A DNA stretch of 64,000 bases, taken from NCBI RefSeq assembly GCF_030269485.1, contig NZ_BSTL01000006.1:1-64000 (forward strand), in the 5' to 3' direction. This DNA comes from Actinoplanes sp. NBRC 103695. GTDB taxonomy: Bacteria; Actinomycetota; Actinomycetes; Mycobacteriales; Micromonosporaceae. Of this stretch, positions 44,898 through 53,105 are shown one piece after another; position 1 is the first letter of the stretch, and each line of letters opens with the position of its first letter. The notes beneath the pieces are model-generated. The model ran no database searches. It was given only the letters and a program-made list of their open reading frames with translations, and was not told the origin of the DNA. A program made the translations under genes and the position numbers.

Positions 44898-47138
44898 ATG
44901 CGGGCCGCGCGGTTAGCCATCGTGTCTCGTAACCCAGGATCCCGCCCTCAGCGCCCGGCCTTGCCGGCCAGACAGCGGAGCAAGCCCCCTTCGGCGCGGA
45001 CGCCGGAACCTCCCGCCGTATCGACCGGGGCGGTCACGCCGCCGGCCGGGGAACGGGCCCGGCGGACGCCGATCGACCTGGGGCAGGCCACCGCCGTGGG
45101 CTCCGTCCTGCTCGCGGTGCTCTTCCTGGTGAAGGTCTTCGCGGTGGCGAAGTACTCGCTGACCACGACGACCGGGCTGATCGCGGCCGCGCCGTTGCAG
45201 GTGCTGCTGGGGACGATCGCCATGTACGCCTATCCGGTGATGCCCGCGCTCGCGCTGGGTGTCGGGTGGCTCGGCGTGTCCTGGTGGCGCGACCCGGATC
45301 GGTCTCGCTTCCCGGTGGCGACCTGGCCGATCGTGGTCGCGATCGTCGCGGTGACGGCGTTGCTGTCACCGACCGAATTCTTCGTGACCGGCGTGACGCT
45401 CGTCGCCGTCTGTGTCCGGCTGGAACTGGGCTTGCGCCCGTCGCGCCGGCACACGGTGAAGGCCCGGTGGCTCCTGCTGGCGTTCGCCGCCGGCGGCTTG
45501 GTCTATCTGCGCCTGCCGGTGCCGAGGGACCTGTGGGAGCCGTGCCTGGTCCTTGTGGTGGCCACCGTCGCGGCCGACGCGGCCGTCAACGCCCTGGTGA
45601 GGGCACGGAAGCTGGCCCGGTTCGCGGGCCGTGCCCGATGGCTGCGCGGCCGCACGTTCCTGGTGCTGGGCACCGTCGCGGCGACGGCGTACCTGGTGCA
45701 CACCATCGAGGTGCCGTGGATGCCGGCCCAGATCTACGCGGTGTCGTATCCGGCGGAGATCTCCACCCAGGACAAGACGATCGAGCCGCGGCTGCTGTCC
45801 GTGGTGCGGGTCGGGGTGCTCGAGGGATACCTGCTCGCCAAGGACGAGAACGAGCTGACGGTCCTGGAGGCCGATACCCGCCGCATCGTGCGGTTGCCCT
45901 ACGACAGCGTCGTCACGCAACCTGCCTGCCATCGCGACCGCGATCAACTTCCCGGCAAGGCGCCGATCCTGATGACGCTGCGCGGCATCACCTACAACTC
46001 ACACAACATCACCTGCGAGACGCTGCGGGAATCACTGCTGCCACCGCGCGGGCTGACCTACCGGCCGGCCGGGGGGATGCTCGTCGCCGCCGGGTGGGAC
46101 TGCGCGTTCGGCTTGTGGGACCGGGCCGGGCAGCCGCTGGGAACCGTGCCCGCGCCTCAGGTGACCGAGCGGGTGGAGACCAGCGCGGAAACCGGTCAGG
46201 TCCCGTGCCCGGTGGCGTTCGCCCCGGACGGCAAGCGGTTGGCGATCGCCGGCGTGGACGGCGCGGTCCGGCTGTGGGACACGGCACCGGGGCGTGAGCG
46301 GTTCACCGCACCGATGCTGACCCTGCCCGCCACCAGGAACGTGACCGGCCGCTCCGCCGCGGTCAGCGCGCTGGCGTTCAGCCGGGACAGCACCACCCTC
46401 GCGGTCGCCGCCGGTGACACGGTGAAGATCCACATGCGGGGCGCCAAGACCTTCAAGGCTTCCGGCACGTTCACCCCGGCCCCCGGCCGGCGGGTCAACG
46501 CCCTCGCCTTCGCCGAGCGGAAGGGGAAGCCGAGGCTGGCGGCCGGCGGGGCCGGTGGCTGGGTGACGGTCTGGGATCCGCACCACCCGGGGCGGCCGCG
46601 GCTGGGGCCGTGGCGGGCCAACGACGACGAGGTCCTCGCGCTCGCCGTCGCACCCGACGGCACGACCCTCGCCGCCGCCGGCGGGCGCCGGAACGTCGCC
46701 CGCGAGCGGTATCACGAGCCGTACAAGGCCGACGCGCGCATCTGGTTGAGCGACATCACCGGGCAGCGCCGGCGGTGGTTGCCGGCATCGGAGAACAACG
46801 ACGGCAAGGGGCATGGCGGTGCCGTCAACACCCTCGCGTTCAGCCCCGACGGCCGGTGGCTCGCCAGCGGCAGCAGCGACGCCACGGTGCGGCTGTGGAG
46901 CAGGACCGGCTCGCACGAGGGCAAGACGTTGCAGGGCCACACCGGCGCGGTCAACGCCCTCGCCTTCGTCCACGACGGCACCACCCTCGCCAGCACCGGC
47001 ACGGACCAGACCGTCCGGCGGTGGCGCATGGACCGGCCGGCCACCGGCACACCCACGACGATCGACGTGCTGAGCGTGCCCGGCCCGCAGCCGCCGGGAC
47101 CACGCGGCCGTGGCGGCGAGACATCGTCGGGGCCCTGA
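44898..47138 (+). CDS. Membrane protein with WD40 beta-propeller
   Basis: A 746-residue protein; the N-terminal 30 codons have poor third-position GC, so the true start could be 44826, 44898 or the GTG at 44922. Seven or so membrane helices lie between residues about 65 and 275. A region containing an interrupted cysteine pair follows, then a C-terminal propeller (about 390-735) with WD repeats such as GHGGAVNTLAFSPDGRWLASGSSDATVRLW in two clear copies and several diverged ones. Actinomycete WD40 domains often sit on Ser/Thr kinases; here no kinase is present. Probably a signalling or assembly scaffold at the membrane. Confidence 0.75.
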   Translation: MRAARLAIVSRNPGSRPQRPALPARQRSKPPSARTPEPPAVSTGAVTPPAGERARRTPIDLGQATAVGSVLLAVLFLVKVFAVAKYSLTTTTGLIAAAPLQVLLGTIAMYAYPVMPALALGVGWLGVSWWRDPDRSRFPVATWPIVVAIVAVTALLSPTEFFVTGVTLVAVCVRLELGLRPSRRHTVKARWLLLAFAAGGLVYLRLPVPRDLWEPCLVLVVATVAADAAVNALVRARKLARFAGRARWLRGRTFLVLGTVAATAYLVHTIEVPWMPAQIYAVSYPAEISTQDKTIEPRLLSVVRVGVLEGYLLAKDENELTVLEADTRRIVRLPYDSVVTQPACHRDRDQLPGKAPILMTLRGITYNSHNITCETLRESLLPPRGLTYRPAGGMLVAAGWDCAFGLWDRAGQPLGTVPAPQVTERVETSAETGQVPCPVAFAPDGKRLAIAGVDGAVRLWDTAPGRERFTAPMLTLPATRNVTGRSAAVSALAFSRDSTTLAVAAGDTVKIHMRGAKTFKASGTFTPAPGRRVNALAFAERKGKPRLAAGGAGGWVTVWDPHHPGRPRLGPWRANDDEVLALAVAPDGTTLAAAGGRRNVARERYHEPYKADARIWLSDITGQRRRWLPASENNDGKGHGGAVNTLAFSPDGRWLASGSSDATVRLWSRTGSHEGKTLQGHTGAVNALAFVHDGTTLASTGTDQTVRRWRMDRPATGTPTTIDVLSVPGPQPPGPRGRGGETSSGP

Positions 47139-47145
47139 CGGCCGT

Positions 47146-47185
47146 GTATCGCGGGCGTAGGCGGAGATGCTTACGCCCGCGATAC
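47146..47185 (+). terminator. Hairpin terminator after the WD40 gene
   Basis: A perfect 14-bp inverted repeat, GTATCGCGGGCGTA (47146-47159) and its complement (47172-47185), with a 12-base loop, starting eight bases after the WD40 stop and 24 bases before the VanZ-like gene. Confidence 0.8.
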
Positions 47186-47208
47186 GAATCACCGTCTGTA
47201 ATGGGGGC

Positions 47209-47874
47209 ATGAACCGGAAGATCGTGCTCCTCGGCCTGGCGATTCTCGGCCTGGCCGGTGGGGCGTACGTCGTGCGGAGGCCGCTGTTGATGGCCGGGCC
47301 GGCGTGCCTGGACGGGCTGTGGGACGGCTGCCTCAGCACCGACAACGGTGTGGTGCTCATGACGCTGGCCGGGGTGCCGCTCGCCCTGCTGCTGGCGGGG
47401 GCTCTGGCGTGGCTGCGGAGGACCCGCGGCGGCTCGGCGTGGCGGTTTTCGCTGGCCGAGGTGGGGATGATCTACGGGACGCTGCCGTTCGTGTGGCTGA
47501 CCGTGATGCCCGGGCCGGGCGCCGGCGTCGTACCCGGCCGGGTGAGCCTGATCCCGCTGCGGGACCTGATCACGATGGGGCCGCTGGGAATCGGCGGCAA
47601 CCTGCTGGTCCTCGCGGCGCTGGGGTTCTTCGCGCCGATGCGGTTCGCCGCGCTGGCCTCCGTGCCGCGGATCCTGGCGCTCGGGGCGGTCTGCTCGGTC
47701 CTGATCGAGACCGCGCAGTACGTCTTCCAGCTGGACCGGGTGTCGTCGGTGGACGACGTCCTGGTCAACGCGACCGGCGCGGCCCTGGCCGCGCTGCTGT
47801 CGCGCCGCTGGTGGCGCACCGCGGCCGAGGCGCAGGTGGACCGGGCTCAACCCGCGCACGCGCCGGCGAGCTGA
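47209..47874 (+). CDS. VanZ-like membrane protein
   Basis: A 221-residue protein with five to six membrane helices. The family motif region SLIPLRDLI, GGNLLVLAALGFFAP, and the ending LIETAQYVFQLDRVSSVDDVLVNATGAALA are characteristic. VanZ proteins are associated with glycopeptide (teicoplanin) tolerance and lipid/cell-wall functions, mechanism poorly defined. An adjacent terminator suggests independent transcription. Confidence 0.85.
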   Translation: MNRKIVLLGLAILGLAGGAYVVRRPLLMAGPACLDGLWDGCLSTDNGVVLMTLAGVPLALLLAGALAWLRRTRGGSAWRFSLAEVGMIYGTLPFVWLTVMPGPGAGVVPGRVSLIPLRDLITMGPLGIGGNLLVLAALGFFAPMRFAALASVPRILALGAVCSVLIETAQYVFQLDRVSSVDDVLVNATGAALAALLSRRWWRTAAEAQVDRAQPAHAPAS

Positions 47875-47900
47875 GCCCAGCGCCGGTGGACCGGGCTCAG
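47871..47900. terminator. Hairpin between convergent genes
   Basis: CTGAGCCC (47871-47878) pairs with GGGCTCAG (47893-47900) around a 14-base loop, overlapping the VanZ stop. Related copies of the arms (GGACCGGGCTCA, TTGAGCCCAGCGCCG) occur on both sides, giving several possible hairpins between the convergent genes. Confidence 0.6.
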
Positions 47901-47934
47901 TCGGCGCCGGTGGGTTGAGCCCAGCGCCGCTGGA

Positions 47935-48585
47935 TCAGATGCACAGGCGCAGTGCCGCGACGCCGGCGGGGGAGAGCGGGCGGGCGGTCGCCCGGAGGAG
48001 ATCGCCGTGGACGCAGGCCGGGATCTGCTCGCCCAGGGTGCGGAGCGCGGGATAGAGGTCGAGGACCTCGCGGTGACTCAGGGCGCCCACGCCGATCAGC
48101 AGGCCGTTGACCGAGCTCGGGTTGCGGGCGAGCTCCGCGCAGACCTCGTTGCGCCAGGTCGGGTCGTCGATGTGGGTGGCGAACTCGCGGGCTATCCGGT
48201 TGCTCGCCGTGAACGCGAACTCCGCCGCCGCGTGCCGGCCGGACCGGGCCAGCACGGGCGCCAGGCGTACCGCTATCCCCAGTCGTAACGCCAGCTCCGG
48301 CACGGTCAGCACCTCGAGGCCGAAGCCGCACGTGTCGCAGAGGCGCTGGAAGGTCCGGGCGTGCACCACGGTCGCGGGCCGGGGGCAGTCGCCCATCGGG
48401 CCGCAGACGGTGTCCATGATGATCTCGGCGAGGGTGCCCTCGTCGTCGAAGCGGCCGACGCCGAAGAAGCTGGCGGGCGTGGCGCGATAGCGGGCGAGGG
48501 CGGCGCGTTCGGAGGCGTAGCCGTCCGGGTCGACGCCGATGCGAGGGACACCGAGGTGAGTGTTCAGCTGAATGAGCCGGAACAT
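47935..48585 (-). CDS. Hypothetical protein
   Basis: A 216-residue soluble protein (FRLIQLNTHLGVPRIGVD at the start) with six cysteines, including CGPMGDC and CDTCGFG. Third-position GC bias and helical periodicity look like a real gene. I do not recognise the family. A Cys-rich stretch between residues 60 and 90 could bind metal. It is convergent with the VanZ-like gene. Confidence 0.6.
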   Translation of the reverse strand: MFRLIQLNTHLGVPRIGVDPDGYASERAALARYRATPASFFGVGRFDDEGTLAEIIMDTVCGPMGDCPRPATVVHARTFQRLCDTCGFGLEVLTVPELALRLGIAVRLAPVLARSGRHAAAEFAFTASNRIAREFATHIDDPTWRNEVCAELARNPSSVNGLLIGVGALSHREVLDLYPALRTLGEQIPACVHGDLLRATARPLSPAGVAALRLCI

Positions 48586-48650
48586 TGGCCGCTCCCGTGG
48601 GTAGTGCTGCGGGTCTCTACCTCGGGGTACGGGCGGCGCGCGGTAGCGGT

Positions 48651-48902
48651 TCAGTCCTTACTTTGGGTAACCGAAAAACTGCGTTTCACGCGGTGGCCCG
48701 TCATCCGGAAGCAGTCGAAGGTTACGGCGTGTAGTGCGTAGACGCCAGACGTCAGGAGTGCCAGCATCAGCGTGAGAATCGCTGTGAGTGAGCCGTCGAG
48801 GACTCGCCAGGCCACCGGCATCGCGGTGACGCCCAGGATCACCGCCGCCTCGAGGGCCGACTCGGCCAGGCGCAGCGGGTCGATCGCACGATTTCCGGTC
48901 AT
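48651..48902 (-). CDS. Small two-helix membrane protein
   Basis: An 83-residue protein with two hydrophobic segments (about 15-31 and 38-60) and basic ends. An AGGGTG site lies eight bases before the ATG. No recognised family. It is separated from the hypothetical gene at 47935 by 65 bases. Confidence 0.5.
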   Translation of the reverse strand: MTGNRAIDPLRLAESALEAAVILGVTAMPVAWRVLDGSLTAILTLMLALLTSGVYALHAVTFDCFRMTGHRVKRSFSVTQSKD

Positions 48903-49172
48903 GGTGAAGCACCCTGCCGGTCGAGGCGCCCCCCGCGCTTCTGCCGGTGGGCCGATCCACGCCTATGACTTTCGGCCGAGTCGGCGGGTCGGCCGATGGG
49001 TCCGAGCTTGATCGTCCGTTGGTGCGACGCTCGCCCGGAATCGCCCGGATAGCTACTGACCTGGGGCGGGACCGTCTAGCCTTTGCCGGGCGAAACGCGG
49101 GGGAAACCTCGAAACTCGGCTGGGCGCCGTCCGATAGGGGTGTGGTCCGGTAGCGAACGAGGAAGGAATGCG

Positions 49173-49985
49173 GTGACCGACATGGCCACGCCGACCCGGG
49201 AGACCCTGCCGGCGCTCATGTACCACTCGGTGTCCGCCGTCGGCGGGCCGCTGAGCGAGCTCGCCGTGCCGCCGCGTCGCCTCACCGAGCAGCTGAGCGC
49301 GCTGACCGCCGCGGGCTACCGCCTGGTCGGGCTGGCCGAGGCGCTGGACCTGCTCAGCGCCGGAACCACCGACAAGCTGATCGCGGTCACCTTCGACGAC
49401 GGCTACCGCGACTTCCTCACCGCCGGCCTGCCGGTGCTCGCCGAGACCGGCGCCCGCGCCACCCTGTACGCCTCCGTCGGCCACCTGGGCGACCGGGCCG
49501 GCTGGCTGGGCCGCTGGGCGCCCGACTTCGGCCGGCTGCTGACCTGGGACGAGCTGGGCGAGGTCGCCGCCGCGGGCGTCGAGATCGGCAACCACAGCCT
49601 GATCCACCACCCGCTGGACGTGCTGCCCCCGGACCAGCTGAAGGACGAGATCGTCCGCAGCCACGAGGAGCTGGAGCAGCGGCTGCAGCTCAAGATGCGC
49701 GGGTTCGCCTACCCGCACGGCTACAACGGGCGGCGGGTGCGTGAGCTGGTCCGGGAGACCGGCTACGACCACGCCACCGAGGTCGGGCGGCGGCTGCACC
49801 GGCCGGGCGAGCACCGGTTCGCCGTGCCGCGGCTGCAGCCGACCCCGGCGCACAGCGGCGCGGACCTGGTGGCGCTGGTCCGCGACGGCGGCCCGCAGCT
49901 GGTGCCGCAGGTGAAGCGGCTGGCCCAGCCGGCCTGGCGGATGACGCGCAAGATGGCCCTGCGTGCCGGACGGAACCTCACGTGA
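49173..49985 (+). CDS. Polysaccharide deacetylase (CE4/NodB)
   Basis: A 270-residue enzyme. The NodB motifs are TFDDGYRD (Asp75-Asp76, metal ligand and base) and the zinc motif H141-S-L-I-H145-H-P; a later FAYPHGYNG segment corresponds to motif 3. No signal peptide is visible, so it may act in the cytosol or through a non-classical route. The GTG start has AGGAAGGA upstream. Its stop overlaps the GTG of the GH26-like gene, coupling the two. Confidence 0.87.
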   Translation: MTDMATPTRETLPALMYHSVSAVGGPLSELAVPPRRLTEQLSALTAAGYRLVGLAEALDLLSAGTTDKLIAVTFDDGYRDFLTAGLPVLAETGARATLYASVGHLGDRAGWLGRWAPDFGRLLTWDELGEVAAAGVEIGNHSLIHHPLDVLPPDQLKDEIVRSHEELEQRLQLKMRGFAYPHGYNGRRVRELVRETGYDHATEVGRRLHRPGEHRFAVPRLQPTPAHSGADLVALVRDGGPQLVPQVKRLAQPAWRMTRKMALRAGRNLT

Positions 49986-51052
49986 ACGCGGGCATCCACC
50001 GGGCGCCGGGCCGCTTCGGCCGTCGGCAGGCGGTCGCCGGGCTGGCCGCGCTGGCCGTCGCCCCCGTCGCGGCGCTGGCCGTGGGCCAGGTGCGGTCCAG
50101 GTCGGCACCGGCCGAGGCGACGACCGGGCCGGTGCACACGCCGTCGGCCTCCGCGTCCGCGCCGGGCAAGGCCACCAAGCCCGCCGGACCCGCGATCGTG
50201 ACGAAGGGCGGGGGCACGGTGCCGTTCCGCCCCGGCAAGGCGATGCTGGGCGCGTACCTGGATCTGGAAGGTCTGTCCGAGACCCAGGCGATCAAGCTGC
50301 GCCGGCAGCAGACCGGCCGCGACCCGCGGATCCTGCACTACTTCTACGCGTGGCAGGACACCCTGCCCCGATCGATCCCGTGGCTGCCGGACGACACGTA
50401 CCCGATGATCTCCTGGCGCGGCACCGACCACGCCTCGATCCTCTCGGGGAAGTTCGACGACCTGATCGAGCGCAACGCCCGGCAGTTGAAGCGGCTCGGC
50501 CGGCCGGTGCTGCTGCGCTGGGGCTGGGAGATGAACGGCGACTGGTACGCCTGGAGCGCCGCGAAGAACGGCAACAACGCGGCCGGGTACGTGGCGGCGT
50601 GGAAGCGCATCCGGGAGAAGTTCGCCGACGCGAAGGCGGACAACGTCTCCTGGGTGTGGAGTCCGAACTGGAACGACGAGCCGGTGGCGGCCTGGAACAC
50701 CAAGGCGAAGTACTACCCGGGCGACGACATGGTCGACTGGGTCGGGGTGTCCGGCTACAACCTGCACCGCGAGCTGCCCGGCACCCTCTTCCAGCCGATC
50801 TATGACCTCTACAGCGCGCGGAAGCCGCTGATGATCACCGAGACCGGCTCGGTGGACCGCGGCGGCCGCACCAAGGCCGACTGGACGACCGCCCTGGCCA
50901 CCTGGGTCGAGCAGCACCCGGCCTTCGGCGCGGTGGTCTGGTTCGACACCGACACGCACTACAACTACCACGAGAAGTGGCGCGTCGACACGGACCCGCG
51001 GTCCCTCGCGGCGTACGTCGCCATGGCCAAGGACCCGCACTTCGCGGCTTGA
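49982..51052 (+). CDS. Secreted GH26-like glycoside hydrolase
   Basis: A 356-residue protein with a signal or anchor (about 14-36, with an RR pair and Ala-rich core) and a Ser/Thr/Pro spacer to about residue 75. The catalytic domain has the acid/base Glu183 in WGWEMNGDW and the nucleophile Glu287 in ITETGSV, the clan GH-A arrangement seen in family 26 (mannanase/lichenase-type) enzymes. Overlap with the deacetylase gene indicates that the two act on one polysaccharide, perhaps remodelling or processing an acetylated surface glycan. Host polysaccharide or plant mannan are both possible. Confidence 0.83.
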   Translation: MNAGIHRAPGRFGRRQAVAGLAALAVAPVAALAVGQVRSRSAPAEATTGPVHTPSASASAPGKATKPAGPAIVTKGGGTVPFRPGKAMLGAYLDLEGLSETQAIKLRRQQTGRDPRILHYFYAWQDTLPRSIPWLPDDTYPMISWRGTDHASILSGKFDDLIERNARQLKRLGRPVLLRWGWEMNGDWYAWSAAKNGNNAAGYVAAWKRIREKFADAKADNVSWVWSPNWNDEPVAAWNTKAKYYPGDDMVDWVGVSGYNLHRELPGTLFQPIYDLYSARKPLMITETGSVDRGGRTKADWTTALATWVEQHPAFGAVVWFDTDTHYNYHEKWRVDTDPRSLAAYVAMAKDPHFAA

Positions 51053-51065
51053 TCAGGCCGCCTGG

Positions 51066-51809
51066 TCAGATCGTGAAGCCGCCGTCGACGTTGACGGTCG
51101 CGCCGGTGACGTAGCGCCCGTCCGGCCCGGCGAGGAACGCCACCGCGGCGGCCACGTCGTCCGGTTCCGCGAAGTGGCCGAGGGCGGTCAACCCGTTGAT
51201 CGTGTCGGCGTTCGGGCCGTCGGCGGGATTCAACTCGGTGTCGGTGGGTCCGGGGTTCACCAGGTTCACGGTGATCGCCCGCGGCCCGAGCTCGCGTCCC
51301 AGCGCCTTGGTCAGCCCGATCAGGGCGGTCTTGCTCATCGAGTACAGCGTGAAGCCCGGGAAGACGGCCCGCTCGGCCATGTTGCTGCCGATGGTGATGA
51401 TCCGGCCACCGGCCGCCATGTGCCGCACCGCGGCCTGGGAGGCGACGAACGGCGCCCGGACGTTGACCGCTACGGTCTGCTCGAAGTCCGCCAGGCTCAG
51501 CTGCTCCAGCGGCCCGAGCAGGAACGCGCCGGCGTTGTTCACCAGGATGTCCAGCCGGCCCAGCTCGTGCGCGGCCCGGTCGACCGCGGCGACCACCGCC
51601 ACCGGGTCGGCGCTGTCCGCCCGTACGGCGATCGCCCGGCGCCCGGTGGCCTCGATCCGGTCCACCACGTCCGCGGCGCGTTCCTGATTCTGCTGGTACG
51701 TCAGCACCACATCGGCGCCGTGCCGGGCCAGGCGCAGCGCCACGGCGGCGCCGATGCCGCGTCCGCCGCCGGTGACCAGAGCGACCTTGCCGTCAAGTTG
51801 CGTGTTCAT
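51066..51809 (-). CDS. Short-chain dehydrogenase/reductase
   Basis: A 247-residue classical SDR. VTGGGRGIGAAVAL binds the cofactor, NNAGAF and the Ser-Tyr-Lys set are present (IGSNMAE, YSMSK), and the C-terminus ends VTGATVNVDGGFTI. Similar to 3-oxoacyl-ACP reductase-like proteins; substrate unknown. It is divergent from the DinB-like gene with 69 bases between starts. Confidence 0.9.
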   Translation of the reverse strand: MNTQLDGKVALVTGGGRGIGAAVALRLARHGADVVLTYQQNQERAADVVDRIEATGRRAIAVRADSADPVAVVAAVDRAAHELGRLDILVNNAGAFLLGPLEQLSLADFEQTVAVNVRAPFVASQAAVRHMAAGGRIITIGSNMAERAVFPGFTLYSMSKTALIGLTKALGRELGPRAITVNLVNPGPTDTELNPADGPNADTINGLTALGHFAEPDDVAAAVAFLAGPDGRYVTGATVNVDGGFTI

Positions 51810-51878
51810 GGACCGAGACTGGCCGACCACGGGCCGCACGTCTGGCGAGGATCGGACGCCGCGTTCGCGTAGGTTGCG

Positions 51879-52580
51879 GTGGTGAAGGACTTCACCGACG
51901 CGGATCTCAGCGGCGCCCGTTTCGTGCGGGCCGACCTGTCCGAGGCCGTCCTGCGCGGCGTCGACGTGAACGGCGCCGAGATCGAGGCGCCCTGGCTGTT
52001 CGACGGCACGCTCGTCGTCAACGGCGTCGACGTCGTCCCGCTGGTCGACGCCGAGCTCAACCGCCGCTTCCCCGGCCGTGCCGAGCGGCGTGCGGCGGAT
52101 CCGGAGGGCCTGCGGGCGGCCTGGGCCGCGATCGAGCGCACCTGGGCGGCCACCGTGGAGCGTGTCCCGGCGGACCTGGTCGACGTCTCGGTGGCCGGCG
52201 AGTGGTCGTTCGCGCAGACGCTGCGCCACCTGGTCATGGCGACGGACACCTGGCTGCGCCGCGCGATCCTGGAGGTGGCCGAGCCGTTCCACCCCCTCGG
52301 TCAACCCAACATCGAGTACGAGACCGACGGCTACGACATGGCGGTCTTCCAGGCGGAGAAACCGGCGTACGCCGAGGTGCTCGAGGTCCGGGCGGGACAC
52401 GTCGCGATGGTGCGCGACTTCCTGGCCACCGTCACCGTGGACGACCTGACGGTGGCGCGCCGCAACCCGTGGAACCCCCAGCACCCGGAGACGACGCTCT
52501 CGTGCCTGCACACCATCCTCGAGGAGGAGTGGGAGCACCACCGCTACGCCGTGCGGGACCTGGACGCGATCAACAGCTGA
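51879..52580 (+). CDS. DinB-like protein with pentapeptide-type N-terminus
   Basis: A 233-residue protein starting at one of two adjacent GTG codons (51879, 51882). The first 30 residues resemble pentapeptide repeats (DADLSGARFVRADLSEAVLRGVD). The rest is a DinB four-helix bundle: RHLVMATDTWLRRAIL and HTILEEEWEHHRYAVRDLDAI provide the His residues that bind metal. Members are thiol transferases or metal-dependent hydrolases; the role here is unknown. Confidence 0.8.
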   Translation: MVKDFTDADLSGARFVRADLSEAVLRGVDVNGAEIEAPWLFDGTLVVNGVDVVPLVDAELNRRFPGRAERRAADPEGLRAAWAAIERTWAATVERVPADLVDVSVAGEWSFAQTLRHLVMATDTWLRRAILEVAEPFHPLGQPNIEYETDGYDMAVFQAEKPAYAEVLEVRAGHVAMVRDFLATVTVDDLTVARRNPWNPQHPETTLSCLHTILEEEWEHHRYAVRDLDAINS

Positions 52581-52595
52581 CCCCCGCGTCGCGCG

Positions 52596-52820
52596 TCAGA
52601 AGGAGCCGCCCAGGCCCGGGCGGTCGGTGATGGGACCGGGCCTCCGCCACCCGAGGAAGACGTCGCGAAGGTCATTCTCATCGCACGTCAGGGCCACGAA
52701 GAGGCCGTTCCCCCAGGTCTCGAGTCCGGCGATGTCAAGACAGTCGTCGCCGAGCCGAATACCGACGTCCACGTCCGGCGGAAGTTCTGCGATCCTTTCC
52801 AGCAATTCATCACGCATCAT
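52596..52820 (-). CDS. Small acidic hypothetical protein
   Basis: A 74-residue acidic protein (start of MMRDELLERIAELPPD). No family recognised. Its ATG overlaps the end of the tiny membrane protein gene upstream, so it is the second gene of a coupled pair. Confidence 0.55.
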   Translation of the reverse strand: MMRDELLERIAELPPDVDVGIRLGDDCLDIAGLETWGNGLFVALTCDENDLRDVFLGWRRPGPITDRPGLGGSF

Positions 52821-52963
52821 CGGCTGTGTCCGCTCGACTCCGGACAGGTCAGCGTCACACCGCAGGCCGGGCACCACTGCTGCTTGATACGGAAGGCCAG
52901 CAGACCGGCCAGGAATCCGATGACCGATGCACCGGCCACTGCTCCAAAGAGCACGTCAGCCAC
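52817..52963 (-). CDS. Tiny membrane protein with a CxxC zinc-ribbon-like tail
   Basis: About 48 codons from a GTG at 52963 (an alternative GTG at 52954 has AAAGGA nine bases upstream). The product has one membrane helix (FGAVAGASVIGFLAGLLAF) followed by a basic turn and CPACGVTLTC, a metal-ligand-like cluster. The end overlaps the next gene by 4 bases. Confidence 0.55.
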   Translation of the reverse strand: MADVLFGAVAGASVIGFLAGLLAFRIKQQWCPACGVTLTCPESSGHSR

Positions 52964-53105
52964 GTCCTTTCCACGCGGAGGAATGATCGGCGACAGACCG
53001 CCGGGAGCGCGTCGGGCGCAATGCCACGATGTCCGAGCGGCGGCGACGCGGGAAGGTGCAGTTGCCGGTGGTTCTGTTCGGTGATTTGGCCGATTCGACG
53101 TGGCG

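Noticed and set aside
48903..49172. Possible cyclic-di-AMP (ydaO) riboswitch before the secreted hydrolase operon
   Set aside because: Such riboswitches often precede wall hydrolases in actinobacteria, but I could not find the conserved core motifs in this stretch.
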